35,562 nucleotides of DNA from the NCBI GenBank assembly GCA_947176935.1, contig CAMWSP010000003.1, forward strand, positions 1 to 35,562. The letters are read 5' to 3'. The notes beneath the pieces are model-generated. The model searched no databases and was not told where the DNA came from. It was given only the letters and a program-made list of their open reading frames with translations. Below are positions 16,614 to 26,313 of this stretch, piece by piece (within the stretch, counting starts at the first letter, position 1; every line of letters begins with the position of its first letter). The stretch is from an uncultured Porphyromonadaceae bacterium (lineage in GTDB: Bacteria; Bacteroidota; Bacteroidia; Bacteroidales; Muribaculaceae). The translations under genes and the position numbers were made by a program.

Positions 16614-16645
16614 ATTAGGAGTTATCGAATGTTCGAGAGAAGGGG

Positions 16646-19360
16646 TTAGTCTTCGATGGCGGCCTGCGCAGCGGCTACGCGGGCGATGGGCACGCGGAAG
16701 GGCGAGCAGCTGACGTAGTTCATGCCGAGTTTTGCGCAGAACTTAACGGAGCTGGGTTCGCCGCCGTGTTCGCCGCAGATACCTACCTTGAGGTCTTCGC
16801 GGGTTGCGCGGCCTTTCTTCACGCCCATTTCAACGAGCTGGCCAACGCCTTCCTGGTCGAGCACTTCGAAGGGGTCAACCTTGATGATGCCGTGTTCCTT
16901 GTAGAATTTGAGGAACTTGGGAGCGTCGTCGCGGCTGAAGCCGAAGGTCATCTGGGTGAGGTCGTTGGTGCCGAACGAGAAGAATTCGGCCACGGAGGCG
17001 ATTTCGTTGGCGGTGAGTGCAGCGCGGGGAACTTCGATCATGGTGCCTACCAGGAAGGGGAGCGATTCGCCCTTTTCGGCGAATACCTTAGCGGCAGTTG
17101 TGCGGATAACTTCGTTCTGGTTCTGGAGTTCCTTGAGCGAGCCAACCAGCGGAATCATGATTTCGGGCTTCACGTCGATGCCACGGGCTTTGACGGCGAG
17201 AGCGGCTTCGATGATTGCGCGGGTCTGCATTTCGGTGATTTCGGGGTAGGTGATGCCCAGACGGCAGCCACGGTGGCCGAGCATGGGGTTGAATTCTTCG
17301 AGGGAGTCAACTTTGGCTTTGACTTCTTCGAGGGTGAGGCCCATCTTTTCGGCGAGTTCTTTCTGGGTTGCGGTCTGATGAGGCACGAATTCGTGCAACG
17401 GCGGGTCGAGCAGACGGATGGTAACGCCGTAGCCGTCCATGGCTTCGAAGATGCCTTCGAAGTCGCCACGCTGCATGGGCAGGAGTTTGGCCAGGGCTGC
17501 GCGACGGCCTTCAACGTCGGAGGCGAGAATCATTTCGCGCACGGCGTCGATGCGGTTGCCTTCGAAGAACATGTGTTCGGTGCGGCAGAGGCCGATGCCC
17601 TGAGCGCCGAACTTGCGGGCCTGCTTGGCGTCGCGGGGGGAGTCGGCGTTGGTGCGCACGAGGGTTTTGGTGTACTTTGAGGCGAGGTTCATGATAGCAG
17701 CGAAGTCGCCGTCGAGTTCGGGTTCGGTGGTGGGCACCTGGCCGTCGTAAACGTCGCCGGTCGAGCCGTTGAGCGAAATCCAGTCACCTTCGTGATAGGT
17801 TTTGCCGCCCATGGTAACGGTCTTGGCTTTGTAGTCGATCAGGATTTCGCCAGCGCCGGAAACGCAGCATTTGCCCATGCCGCGTGCAACTACGGCTGCG
17901 TGTGAGGTCATGCCGCCGCGCATTGTCAGGATGCCCTGTGCAACGGCCATGCCGCGGAGGTCTTCGGGCGAGGTTTCGATGCGGACCAGAATAACTTTCT
18001 TTTTCTTTTCAGCCCAAGCTTCGGCTTCGTCGGCGGAGAATACGATCATGCCGGTAGCGGCGCCGGGCGATGCGGGCAGACCCTTGGCGGCAACTTTGGC
18101 GTGTTTGAGCGATGCTTTGTCGAACACGGGGTGGAGCAGCTCGTCGAGCTTCTGGGGTTCCATGCGGAGCAGGGCGGTCTTTTCGTCGATTTCGCCGGCG
18201 CGGAGAAGGTCCATGGCGATTTTCACCATAGCGGCGCCGGTGCGCTTGCCGTTACGGGTCTGGAGCATCCAGAGTTTGCCGTCCTGAATGGTGAATTCCA
18301 TGTCCTGCATGTCTTTGTAGTGGTCTTCGAGCTTGTGGGCGATGGCGATGAGCTCGGCGGCGCAGGTGGGCATGGATTCTTCGAGCGAGGGATATTTTTC
18401 AACGCGCACTTCTTCGCTGATGCCCTGGAGGGCAGCCCAGCGGCGTGAGCCTTCAACGGTTATCTGCTGAGGGGTGCGGATGCCGGCAACCACGTCTTCG
18501 CCCTGGGCGTTGATGAGGTATTCGCCGTTGAAAATGTTTTCGCCGGTAGCGGCGTCGCGGCTGAATGCCACGCCGGTTGCGGAGTTATTGCCCATGTTGC
18601 CGTAAACCATTGCCTGAACGTTGACGGCGGTGCCCCATTCTTCGGGAATCTGGTTCATGCGGCGGTAGAGGATGGCGCGTTCGTTCATCCAGCTGTCGAA
18701 CACGGCGCAGATGCCACCCCAGAGCTGTTCCCATGCGGAGTCGGGGAAGTCTTTGCCGGTAAAGTCCTTAACGGCGGCTTTGAATTCTTTTACGAGAGTC
18801 TGGAGGTCTTCAACGTCGAGTTCGGTGTCGAGCTTAACGCCTTTGGCTTCCTTCATTTTGTCCATGATTTCTTCGAAGGGATCAACGTCGGTCTTCGATT
18901 TGGGCTTCATGCCGAGAACAACGTCGCCATACATCTGAACGAAGCGGCGGTAGGAGTCCCATGCGAAGCGGGGGTTGCCGCTCTTTTCGGCGAGCGAGGC
19001 AACGGTTGCGTCGTTCATGCCGAGGTTCAGAACGGTGTCCATCATGCCGGGCATTGAAGCGCGGGCGCCGGAACGTACGGAAACGAGCAGGGGGTTGGTG
19101 GGGTCGTTGAATTTGCGGCCGGTGAGTTCTTCAACGTGAGCGATGGCCTTTTCAACGTCTTTCTGAATGCGTTTAACTACTTCGTCGCGGCCATACTGGG
19201 TGTACTCGGTGCAGACTTCGGTTGTGATGGTGAAACCGGGAGGCACGGGCATGCCCAGAAGGTTCATCTCGGCGAGGTTAGCGCCTTTGCCACCGAGCAG
19301 ATTGCGGTCGTTGGCATTGCCTTCGGCTTTACCGTTGCCGAATGTATAGACTCTCTTCAT
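16646..19360 (-). CDS. ppdK: Pyruvate, phosphate dikinase
   Basis: 904 aa; KRVYTFGNGKAEGNANDRNLLGGKGANLAEMNLLGMPVPPGFTITTEVC, phospho-His motif GGMTSHAAVVARGMGKCCVSG, GICGEHGGEPSSVKF. Confidence 0.98.
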   Translation of the reverse strand: MKRVYTFGNGKAEGNANDRNLLGGKGANLAEMNLLGMPVPPGFTITTEVCTEYTQYGRDEVVKRIQKDVEKAIAHVEELTGRKFNDPTNPLLVSVRSGARASMPGMMDTVLNLGMNDATVASLAEKSGNPRFAWDSYRRFVQMYGDVVLGMKPKSKTDVDPFEEIMDKMKEAKGVKLDTELDVEDLQTLVKEFKAAVKDFTGKDFPDSAWEQLWGGICAVFDSWMNERAILYRRMNQIPEEWGTAVNVQAMVYGNMGNNSATGVAFSRDAATGENIFNGEYLINAQGEDVVAGIRTPQQITVEGSRRWAALQGISEEVRVEKYPSLEESMPTCAAELIAIAHKLEDHYKDMQDMEFTIQDGKLWMLQTRNGKRTGAAMVKIAMDLLRAGEIDEKTALLRMEPQKLDELLHPVFDKASLKHAKVAAKGLPASPGAATGMIVFSADEAEAWAEKKKKVILVRIETSPEDLRGMAVAQGILTMRGGMTSHAAVVARGMGKCCVSGAGEILIDYKAKTVTMGGKTYHEGDWISLNGSTGDVYDGQVPTTEPELDGDFAAIMNLASKYTKTLVRTNADSPRDAKQARKFGAQGIGLCRTEHMFFEGNRIDAVREMILASDVEGRRAALAKLLPMQRGDFEGIFEAMDGYGVTIRLLDPPLHEFVPHQTATQKELAEKMGLTLEEVKAKVDSLEEFNPMLGHRGCRLGITYPEITEMQTRAIIEAALAVKARGIDVKPEIMIPLVGSLKELQNQNEVIRTTAAKVFAEKGESLPFLVGTMIEVPRAALTANEIASVAEFFSFGTNDLTQMTFGFSRDDAPKFLKFYKEHGIIKVDPFEVLDQEGVGQLVEMGVKKGRATREDLKVGICGEHGGEPSSVKFCAKLGMNYVSCSPFRVPIARVAAAQAAIED

Positions 19361-19417
19361 AGGTCTTGATTGTGGTTATTGTTGTGATGATTAAAGTATA
19401 GAGTTTGAATTATTCTG

Positions 19418-19425
19418 CAAATATA
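19418..19425 (-). promoter_or_regulatory. Predicted -7 element (TATATTTG) for ppdK
   Basis: Minus strand TTGA - 19 nt - TATATTTG. Confidence 0.6.
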
Positions 19426-19488
19426 GGAACTTTTTCGGGAATAGTCAACATTTCGGCCAAAAAATTGCACTTATAGGCGAAAAACAAT

Positions 19489-19515
19489 GAGAGGACCGCT
19501 TATGGCGGTCCTCTC
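19489..19515 (-). terminator. Intrinsic terminator of the 702-aa secreted protein gene
   Basis: GAGAGGACCGC / GCGGTCCTCTC 11-bp perfect stem with a 5-nt loop, followed on the minus strand by CATTGTTTTTCG. Confidence 0.8.
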
Positions 19516-19540
19516 TGAAGTTATTTGGGGATAGGTTGAA

Positions 19541-21649
19541 TTAGCGGTTGAAAACTTTAACGCCGTCAACGATGAAGATGCCCTTGCCGGCTTTGTTTAC
19601 GCGGCGGCCCTGGAGGTCGTAGATGCCGTTGGCTTTAGCCTTCGAAGCGGCAACTTCGCTGAGACCACCCTGCTGTTCGGGGTAAACGAGGAATGCGTTG
19701 GTGTCGGCATACCAGTTGTTGGAGGTGGGGGTCCAGTCAACGAAGTTATAGTCAGAACCGGCGGAACCACGGTGTATATTGCCGGTGTAGCGGTAAGTAT
19801 CGTACTTGCCGGTGCCGGGGTTCATGACGTAGTAGTCATATTCAGCGTGCAGGCGAACCTTGTTTTCAACGTCGAGTTCAAGACCGGCAGCGCCAATCAG
19901 TTCGAGCTCGTCTTCATTGGGCTGATACTGGCCTTCTTCGTTGGGGCAAGCCTGGAAAGTGAAGGGGCAAGCCAGGTCGGGGTCATCGGTAGTGGCCCAG
20001 CCATATTCTGTAATGCCGTTGGCATCACCGAGATATTCGTCGCCGCCGAGGAAGGTGTACATGTCGTGGTGCTGGCGGATGTAGCAGTTGTTGGTGGGGT
20101 TATAGAGCTTGAAGTAGGCGGTGCCGGGAATGTGAATGAGCTCCCAGATAGCGTCTGCTCTTTCGTAGTTTTCCTCAAGCATAGGAACTACACCCATGCC
20201 GTAGTAATCTTCGAAGGTGGGGTCTTCGTCGCAATAAACAGGCGAGGAACCCTGGCGATAGTAGATGCTGCCGCCGGCGCAGAGGAATGCGTTGCCGAGC
20301 TGGAGGTCGGGATCGACGGTTTCACCTTCGTTGACGAACTTGTTGAGGTCGCGGAGGGCAAGCTGGTTCTGGAAGCGAACCTGGCAACCTTGGCCGACGA
20401 GAGCTGCAGCTTCGGCGAGCTTCTGGTCTACGATAGCCTGAACGGTAGCAACGTATTCATCGCGGGTGCCGGGGTCCTTAACTTTGGAAAGGTCAGCACC
20501 TTCGCCATTCCAGTTTTGGCAGAACTGCTGGATTGCACGCAGCTGACCCTGAACTTCGGGATACCAGATAGCAGGAACTTTCAGCCAGCCTTCAATGGTG
20601 CTGATGTTGTTTCTGAACAGCAGTTTTGCATTTTCCATGGCTTTGTTTCGGAAACCTTCTTCAATAACAATGGTGTAGCGTTCCTTGGCGGCGTTGGCGT
20701 CGGCTTCGGAAGCTTCGTTAACGAAGAAGATAGAGCCGTTGTTTTCCCAGTGGTTCTTGTTGGAGGTGGTGGTTACGGGCGACCAAGTGCGGTCAACACC
20801 GGCGAAGCCATAGCGGTTGTAAACAACGTTGCCGTTGTCGTTGCGAACGGTGTCGCCGTTTTCGTCGAACTGGGGAGCATAGATGGCGATGTTGACATAG
20901 TTGTTCATGTCAAGACACTGGTTGCGGTGGTCAGCATCGTTCGAGATGGTATCTTTCAGTGAGAAAGCGAAAGCGGCATCGAAGTCTTCGGGGGTGAGGT
21001 GCTGGAGAATGGCTTCGCACCAGTCTACGGTGTCCTGAGTAGCCTCGAAAGCGGGCTTAACGGGCAGAACATAGTAGCGGTTGGTGGTGCTCATGTTGAA
21101 GTCCATGTTGGAGCGGCTGTAGCCAACTGCATCCTGAGCGGTTTTAGCAGTGGTGGCAACCGAACCAGAAATCACGGCGTTCTTAATCAGAACGGTGCCG
21201 GGATAAGCACGGCCACCGGCTACGAAGTACCAATATTCAGTATCCGAACTCTTGATTTCAGTGATGCCGTTTTTGATGCCGTTGGCGTCGACGCTCTGAA
21301 AGGGAGAGAAATCGAAGCCTTCGTCATTAGCGAACGAGAGCCACCAGTTACCGCCGAGGTTCGAAAGACCCATGTAGGGGCGGTCGGAGATTTTGGGGGT
21401 GGGGGTTACGCCGTCGGCCTGGAAAGCGGACTGATAGAAGCCGCCGCGGTCGGTGTTTACGGAGTCACCGTCCATGTTTCTCAGGGTACCGTTGGTGTAG
21501 TCAAGACGCATGGCGCGCATGTTGCGGATGCGGTAGTAATAATAAGTGCCGGCCTTTTCATCGCTCAGCTTCAGGCCGTTAACAACGTCCTGAGCATACA
21601 TCGAGCCTGCGCATAAGGCGAGCATGGCAAGAAGAGTAAATTTCTTCAT
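19541..21649 (-). CDS. Large secreted protein of unknown function with Bacteroidales C-terminal sorting-like motif
   Basis: 702 aa; signal peptide MKKFTLLAMLALCAGSMYAQ; C-terminus ANGIYDLQGRRVNKAGKGIFIVDGVKVFNR (T9SS-like/IYDLQGRRV motif). No catalytic family recognised. Confidence 0.85.
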   Translation of the reverse strand: MKKFTLLAMLALCAGSMYAQDVVNGLKLSDEKAGTYYYYRIRNMRAMRLDYTNGTLRNMDGDSVNTDRGGFYQSAFQADGVTPTPKISDRPYMGLSNLGGNWWLSFANDEGFDFSPFQSVDANGIKNGITEIKSSDTEYWYFVAGGRAYPGTVLIKNAVISGSVATTAKTAQDAVGYSRSNMDFNMSTTNRYYVLPVKPAFEATQDTVDWCEAILQHLTPEDFDAAFAFSLKDTISNDADHRNQCLDMNNYVNIAIYAPQFDENGDTVRNDNGNVVYNRYGFAGVDRTWSPVTTTSNKNHWENNGSIFFVNEASEADANAAKERYTIVIEEGFRNKAMENAKLLFRNNISTIEGWLKVPAIWYPEVQGQLRAIQQFCQNWNGEGADLSKVKDPGTRDEYVATVQAIVDQKLAEAAALVGQGCQVRFQNQLALRDLNKFVNEGETVDPDLQLGNAFLCAGGSIYYRQGSSPVYCDEDPTFEDYYGMGVVPMLEENYERADAIWELIHIPGTAYFKLYNPTNNCYIRQHHDMYTFLGGDEYLGDANGITEYGWATTDDPDLACPFTFQACPNEEGQYQPNEDELELIGAAGLELDVENKVRLHAEYDYYVMNPGTGKYDTYRYTGNIHRGSAGSDYNFVDWTPTSNNWYADTNAFLVYPEQQGGLSEVAASKAKANGIYDLQGRRVNKAGKGIFIVDGVKVFNR

Positions 21650-21734
21650 GGTGATGATAATTGAATGATTAGTAAATGATTAGAATTTTAATTTTAGGGT
21701 AAGGAGATGGCGATATTGCGGGAATATCCACTCG

Positions 21735-21765
21735 CAAATTTACACATTTTTTTACTGATTGCAAA
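21735..21765 (-). promoter_or_regulatory. Consensus Bacteroidetes promoter for the 702-aa protein gene
   Basis: Minus strand TTTG (21765-21762) - 19 nt - TAAATTTG (21742-21735). Confidence 0.75.
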
Positions 21766-21781
21766 TTTTTTAGAAAAATAA

Positions 21782-23755
21782 TTATCTCAGCCCCGTAATT
21801 TTAACAACTTTAGCACGGAAGTCGGTGGAATTTAACATTTTCTCTAAAGGGATGTGCAATCGGTAGCGCCAGTAGTGGTTGGGGTCGGCGGGTATATTTA
21901 TCTGCTCCTCGGCCGCTTGGGCGCGACGCAGTTCGCCCGAAGCGGCGAGCCAGTCCTGAATCGGGAATATGGCGAGCATTGCCGGCGATTTGGCGTGGGT
22001 TTCGAGGAACGATTCGCAGGCGCGGGGCGAGGAGTCGAGGCCTTCGTTTTCGAGCCATAGGCGCAGCGGGGGCATGTCGTGGGTGGAGGTGGTTGCCACG
22101 TTCATGCGGGAGTAGGCGAGCGGGTCGGCCAGACTGACGCCGAACTGCTTGGGCATGCGCTGCACCTCAAGGGCCAGAATGCGCTCCGAGTCGAGCACTC
22201 CGGGCACACAGGCGGGAATCATGCCGAGGTCTTCGGCGCAGGCCAGCATGGGGGTGGCGTTGACCAGCGCAGGGAGTTTCAGCAGGGCCGATTGGCGCCA
22301 GAAGTCGTTGTGGCGGTGGTAGAAAAAGTGCTCGTGGATAGCGCGGTAGGCCTGCTGCTGCGCGGGGTCGAGCTGTTGGAAAGCTTCGGTGTCGAAGCCC
22401 ATTATGCGCGGATGGTAGAGTCCGGGAGAGCGCGGGTCTTCAATGAAGAGCAGGTCGGTGGGGGAGCCGGCCGGAGCCTGAGCCATTGCGGGGTTGAATT
22501 CGAATCCGAAGGCGGATTGCATTTCGGCGGGCAGCATGGGGAGCGCCGGCGAAAAATGGCCGAGCAGGCCGGAGCTTACGCCGGCCGGAATTTCCCAGAT
22601 GCGGAAAAAGCCGAGAATATGGTCGATGCGGTAGGCGTCGAAATATCTGGCCATGGCTCCAAGGCGGCGGCGCCACCATTTGAAGCCGTCGGAGGCCATG
22701 CGCTGCCAGTTATAGGTGGGGAATCCCCAGTTCTGGCCGTCGGCGGCAAAGGCGTCGGGCGGAGCGCCGGCCGAGCTGTCGAGGTTGAAGAGTTCGGGGT
22801 ATTGCCAGGCGTCGACGCTGTCGGGGCTGACGCCGATGGGAATGTCGCCCTTGACGGCCACTCCGCGCGAGCGCGCATAGCGGCAGGCGTCGAGCAACTG
22901 CAGGTGGAGGTGATATTGCAACCAGGCGTAGAACAGGAAGTTGCCGTCGGCGTTTTGCAGCGCCAACTCGGCCACCAGGCCTGGCGAGTAGGGTTCGCGG
23001 CGTCCGGCATCGCGCAGCACCGAGTAGGCGCAGTAGGGCAGGAGCCATTCGGCGTTTTCGGCCACGAAGTCGGCAAATGGCCGCGAGGCGGTTTCTTTGC
23101 GGCCCGACTCATTATAGATTGCACGCGCGTAGGCTTCTTTCAGCGCGATAACGGCCGGATAGTCGACCGAGTCGGCGGCGTTGAGGCGCAGGCGCTCCTG
23201 CTCGAAGCATATGCGGGCTTCGGGGTCGGGGAGGTCGCCGAGCAGCTGCGGGCGCAGGTAGAGCGGATGGAGCGCGAAGGAGGATATGGCGCTGTAGGGG
23301 TAGGAGTCGCTGCTGGAGCGGGTCATGGTGGTGTCGTTGACCGGCAGAATCTGAATTATTTGCTGGCCGGTTGCGGCGGCCCAGTCAACCAGGAGCTTGA
23401 GGTCTTCGAAGTCGCCGCAGCCGCAGTCGGCTTCGGAACGGAGCGAGAACACCGGCACCGCCACTCCGGCGGCGCGCCAGGGTTCCTTGCCTCGGAAATC
23501 GAGCGGCCCGGGGGCGTTGATGCGGCGGTTGGGGCCTTCTTCCCATTGGTGTTCGTCGCCGCAGACAATCACGAACTTGAATTCAGTGTCGGCCGGCAGC
23601 GAGTCGGGGAGGTCGAGGGTCCAGAGCGGTATGCCCGAGCGCTTCATTTGCGGGGCTGCCGCAGGGTTCCAGTTGCCGAGCAGGGGGTGGGAGCCGCAGC
23701 AAACAACGCTTTGGGCCGGCTGCAGCAGGGGAGTCAGAACGCGGATAATGGCCAT
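21782..23755 (-). CDS. malQ: 4-alpha-glucanotransferase (GH77) with N-terminal CBM20
   Basis: N-terminal CBM20-like VVCCGSHPLLGNWNPAAAPQMKRSGIPLWTLDL...EFKFVI; GH77 VPVFSLRSEADCGCGDFEDLKLLVDWAA, YRIDHILGFFRIWEIP, ACAEDLGMIPACVPGVL, TSTHDMPPLRLWLE. Start at 23755 (MAIIRVLTP) because the extension overlaps nrdJ. Confidence 0.93.
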   Translation of the reverse strand: MAIIRVLTPLLQPAQSVVCCGSHPLLGNWNPAAAPQMKRSGIPLWTLDLPDSLPADTEFKFVIVCGDEHQWEEGPNRRINAPGPLDFRGKEPWRAAGVAVPVFSLRSEADCGCGDFEDLKLLVDWAAATGQQIIQILPVNDTTMTRSSSDSYPYSAISSFALHPLYLRPQLLGDLPDPEARICFEQERLRLNAADSVDYPAVIALKEAYARAIYNESGRKETASRPFADFVAENAEWLLPYCAYSVLRDAGRREPYSPGLVAELALQNADGNFLFYAWLQYHLHLQLLDACRYARSRGVAVKGDIPIGVSPDSVDAWQYPELFNLDSSAGAPPDAFAADGQNWGFPTYNWQRMASDGFKWWRRRLGAMARYFDAYRIDHILGFFRIWEIPAGVSSGLLGHFSPALPMLPAEMQSAFGFEFNPAMAQAPAGSPTDLLFIEDPRSPGLYHPRIMGFDTEAFQQLDPAQQQAYRAIHEHFFYHRHNDFWRQSALLKLPALVNATPMLACAEDLGMIPACVPGVLDSERILALEVQRMPKQFGVSLADPLAYSRMNVATTSTHDMPPLRLWLENEGLDSSPRACESFLETHAKSPAMLAIFPIQDWLAASGELRRAQAAEEQINIPADPNHYWRYRLHIPLEKMLNSTDFRAKVVKITGLR

Positions 23756-23760
23756 GGCAA

Positions 23761-26313
23761 TTAGCCGCACTTGCTGGTTCCGCAGGAGGTGCAAACAAGG
23801 CAGCCTTCCTGGTAGACGAGGGTTTCCTGGCCGCAGTTAGGACACTTATGGCCGCTGGCCGAGGTGCCGCTGGGCACATATTTTTTCAGCGCGCGTTCAA
23901 CGCCGGCTTTCCAGGTGTTGATGCTTTCGGAGTTGAGCTGCAGGCCGTCGACCATCTTGATTACCTGGTCGATGGGCATGCGGTAGCGGAGCACACCGGA
24001 AATCAGCTTGGCGTAGTTCCAGAATTCGGGGTTGAACTTGTCGGAGAGGCCTTCGATGGTTGTTTTGTGGCCGCGCTTGTTGACGAACTGGAAGTCGTAG
24101 CGCTTGTTGCCGTCTTCATCGATGGTCTTGATGATGTTGCCTCGGGTAACCGACTTGGGGAGGAACAGGCCGTCTTCATCGTCGTTGAGGCCGGTGAAGA
24201 TTTCGTAGGGGCGACCGTCGACCAGGCCGATAAAGGCAATCCATTTTTCCTTGTTGTTCTGGAAGCGCACAACGTCGGCTTCGAGCGACACGGGGCGCTT
24301 TTGCAGCAGCGGGCCTGCGCCTTCGGCTTTTTTCTTGTCTTCTTTGTTTTTGGGGGTGATGGCGTTGAGCACACCGGAGCGCGAGCCGTCGCGATAAACC
24401 GTGCAGCCCTTGCATCCGGCTTTCCATGCGCGCAGGTAGAGCTGATTGACGGTTTCCTCCGAAATGTTGGCCGGCAGGTTGATAGTTACGGAAATGGAGT
24501 GGTCGACCCACTTCTGCACGGCGCCCTGCATGTTGACTTTTTCGAGCCAGTCGATTTCGTTGGCGCTGGCGCCGGCATAGGGCGAGCGGGCCACCAGTTC
24601 GGCGATTTCTTCGGCGGTCATCTTGGCGGAGGGTTCGATGCCCTGCACCTTCATCCAGTCGAGGAACTTGGGGTGGTAAACGATGTATTCTTCGAATGCG
24701 TCGCCCGATTCGTCGACGTAATCGACGTGGACGTCCTTATCGTTGGGGTTCACCTTGCGGCGGCGCAGGTAGACGGGCATGAACACCGGCTCGATGCCCG
24801 ACGAGGTGCGGGTCATCAGCGACACGGTGCCGGTCGGGGCTATGGTGAGGCAGGCGATGTTGCGTCGGCCGGAGCGCTCCATGCGTTCCTTCAGGGCGGG
24901 GTCGGCGTCGAACAGACGGTTGATGAACGGGTTATTCTTTTCGCGTTCGGAGTCGTAAACCTCGAATTTGCCGCGCTCCTCGGCCATGGTGACCGACGAA
25001 TTGAAGGCGGCCAGGGCAACCGCGCGGTGAACGCTGACGCTCATGTCGGTGGCTTGGGCGGTGCCGTATTTCAGGCCCAGGGCGGCAATCATGTCGCCCT
25101 CGGCGGTGGTGCCCAGTCCGGTTCGGCGGCCCATGAGGGTGCGGGAGCGGATTTTTTCCCAGAGGTGGCGTTCGGAGTGCTTCACGTCGGCATCTTCGGG
25201 GTCGGCGTCGATTTTGGCGAGTATGGCGTCGATTTTTTCGATTTCGAGGTCGATGAGGTCGTCCATGAGGCGCTGGGCCTTGGCGGCATGGTCGGCCAGG
25301 CGCTCGAAGTTGAAGCGGGCCTGAGGGGTGAAGGGGTTGTCGACGTAGCTGTAGAGGTTGATTGCCAGCAGGCGGCAGCTATCGTAGGGGCAGAGGGGAA
25401 TTTCGCCGCAGGGGTTGGTTGAGATGGTGCGGAAGCCGAGGTCGGCGTAGCAGTCGGGGAGCGATTCGCGGGTAATGGTGTCCCAGAACAGCACTCCCGG
25501 TTCGGCTGATTTCCAGGCGTTATGAACAATCTTGCCCCAGAGCTTGGCGGCGTCGGTTTCGCGGGTTACCTGCGGGTTGGGCGAGTCGACGGGGAACTGC
25601 TGGATGAAGGGAGTGGCGGCTTCGGCGCAGCGCATGAATTCGTCGGTTATGCGCACGCTGACGTTGGCGCCGGTGATTTTGCCTTCGGTGAGTTTGGCGT
25701 CGATGAAGGCTTCGGAGTCGGGGTGGACAATGGAGGTTGTGAGCATCAGCGCTCCGCGGCGGCCGTCCTGGGCCACCTCGCGTGTGGTGTTGCTATATCG
25801 CTCCATGAAGGGGACGAGGCCGGTGGAGGTGAGGGCCGAGTTCTTGACGGGCATGCCTTTGGGGCGGAGCTGGCTCAGGTCGTGGCCTACGCCGCCGCGG
25901 CGCTTCATGAGTTGCACCTGCTCTTCGTCGAGCTTGAGAATGGCGCCGTAGCTGTCGGCGGGGTCCTCGAGGCCGATGACGAAGCAGTTGCTGAGCGATA
26001 CGGTCTGAAACGGGTTGCCGATGCCCGACATGGGCGAACCCTGCGGAATCAGATAGCGGAAATCCTTGAGGAGGGAGTAGATTTCCTCTTCCGACATCGG
26101 ATTGGGATATTTGGCTTCCATGCGGGCGAATTCAGAGGCAAGACGCCGGTGCATATCGTCGGGAGTGAGTTCGTAGATGTTGCCGAAGCTGTCTTTGAGG
26201 GCATATTTCGAGGCCCAGACGCGGGCGGCGAGTTCGTCGCCGTTGAAATAATTGAGCGTTGCGGAGTGAACTTTCTCCGGGTCAACGGGTATGTGTGATG
26301 ATTGAGGTTCCAT
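23761..26313 (-). CDS. nrdJ: Adenosylcobalamin-dependent (class II) ribonucleoside-diphosphate reductase
   Basis: MKRRGGVGHDLSQLRPKGMPVKNSALTSTGLVPFMERYSNTTREVAQDGRRGALMLT, NPCGEIPLCPYDSCRL, TIAPTGTVSLMTRTSSGIEPVF, C-terminal zinc ribbon HKCPNCGQETLVYQEGCLVCTSCGTSKCG. Start at 26313 (MEPQSSH). Confidence 0.95.
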   Translation of the reverse strand: MEPQSSHIPVDPEKVHSATLNYFNGDELAARVWASKYALKDSFGNIYELTPDDMHRRLASEFARMEAKYPNPMSEEEIYSLLKDFRYLIPQGSPMSGIGNPFQTVSLSNCFVIGLEDPADSYGAILKLDEEQVQLMKRRGGVGHDLSQLRPKGMPVKNSALTSTGLVPFMERYSNTTREVAQDGRRGALMLTTSIVHPDSEAFIDAKLTEGKITGANVSVRITDEFMRCAEAATPFIQQFPVDSPNPQVTRETDAAKLWGKIVHNAWKSAEPGVLFWDTITRESLPDCYADLGFRTISTNPCGEIPLCPYDSCRLLAINLYSYVDNPFTPQARFNFERLADHAAKAQRLMDDLIDLEIEKIDAILAKIDADPEDADVKHSERHLWEKIRSRTLMGRRTGLGTTAEGDMIAALGLKYGTAQATDMSVSVHRAVALAAFNSSVTMAEERGKFEVYDSEREKNNPFINRLFDADPALKERMERSGRRNIACLTIAPTGTVSLMTRTSSGIEPVFMPVYLRRRKVNPNDKDVHVDYVDESGDAFEEYIVYHPKFLDWMKVQGIEPSAKMTAEEIAELVARSPYAGASANEIDWLEKVNMQGAVQKWVDHSISVTINLPANISEETVNQLYLRAWKAGCKGCTVYRDGSRSGVLNAITPKNKEDKKKAEGAGPLLQKRPVSLEADVVRFQNNKEKWIAFIGLVDGRPYEIFTGLNDDEDGLFLPKSVTRGNIIKTIDEDGNKRYDFQFVNKRGHKTTIEGLSDKFNPEFWNYAKLISGVLRYRMPIDQVIKMVDGLQLNSESINTWKAGVERALKKYVPSGTSASGHKCPNCGQETLVYQEGCLVCTSCGTSKCG

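Noticed and set aside
22079-25422. Long plus-strand ORFs (561 aa at 22079-23764 and 524 aa at 23848-25422) opposite malQ and nrdJ
   Set aside because: Antisense shadows of well-supported genes; compositionally biased translations without recognisable domains.
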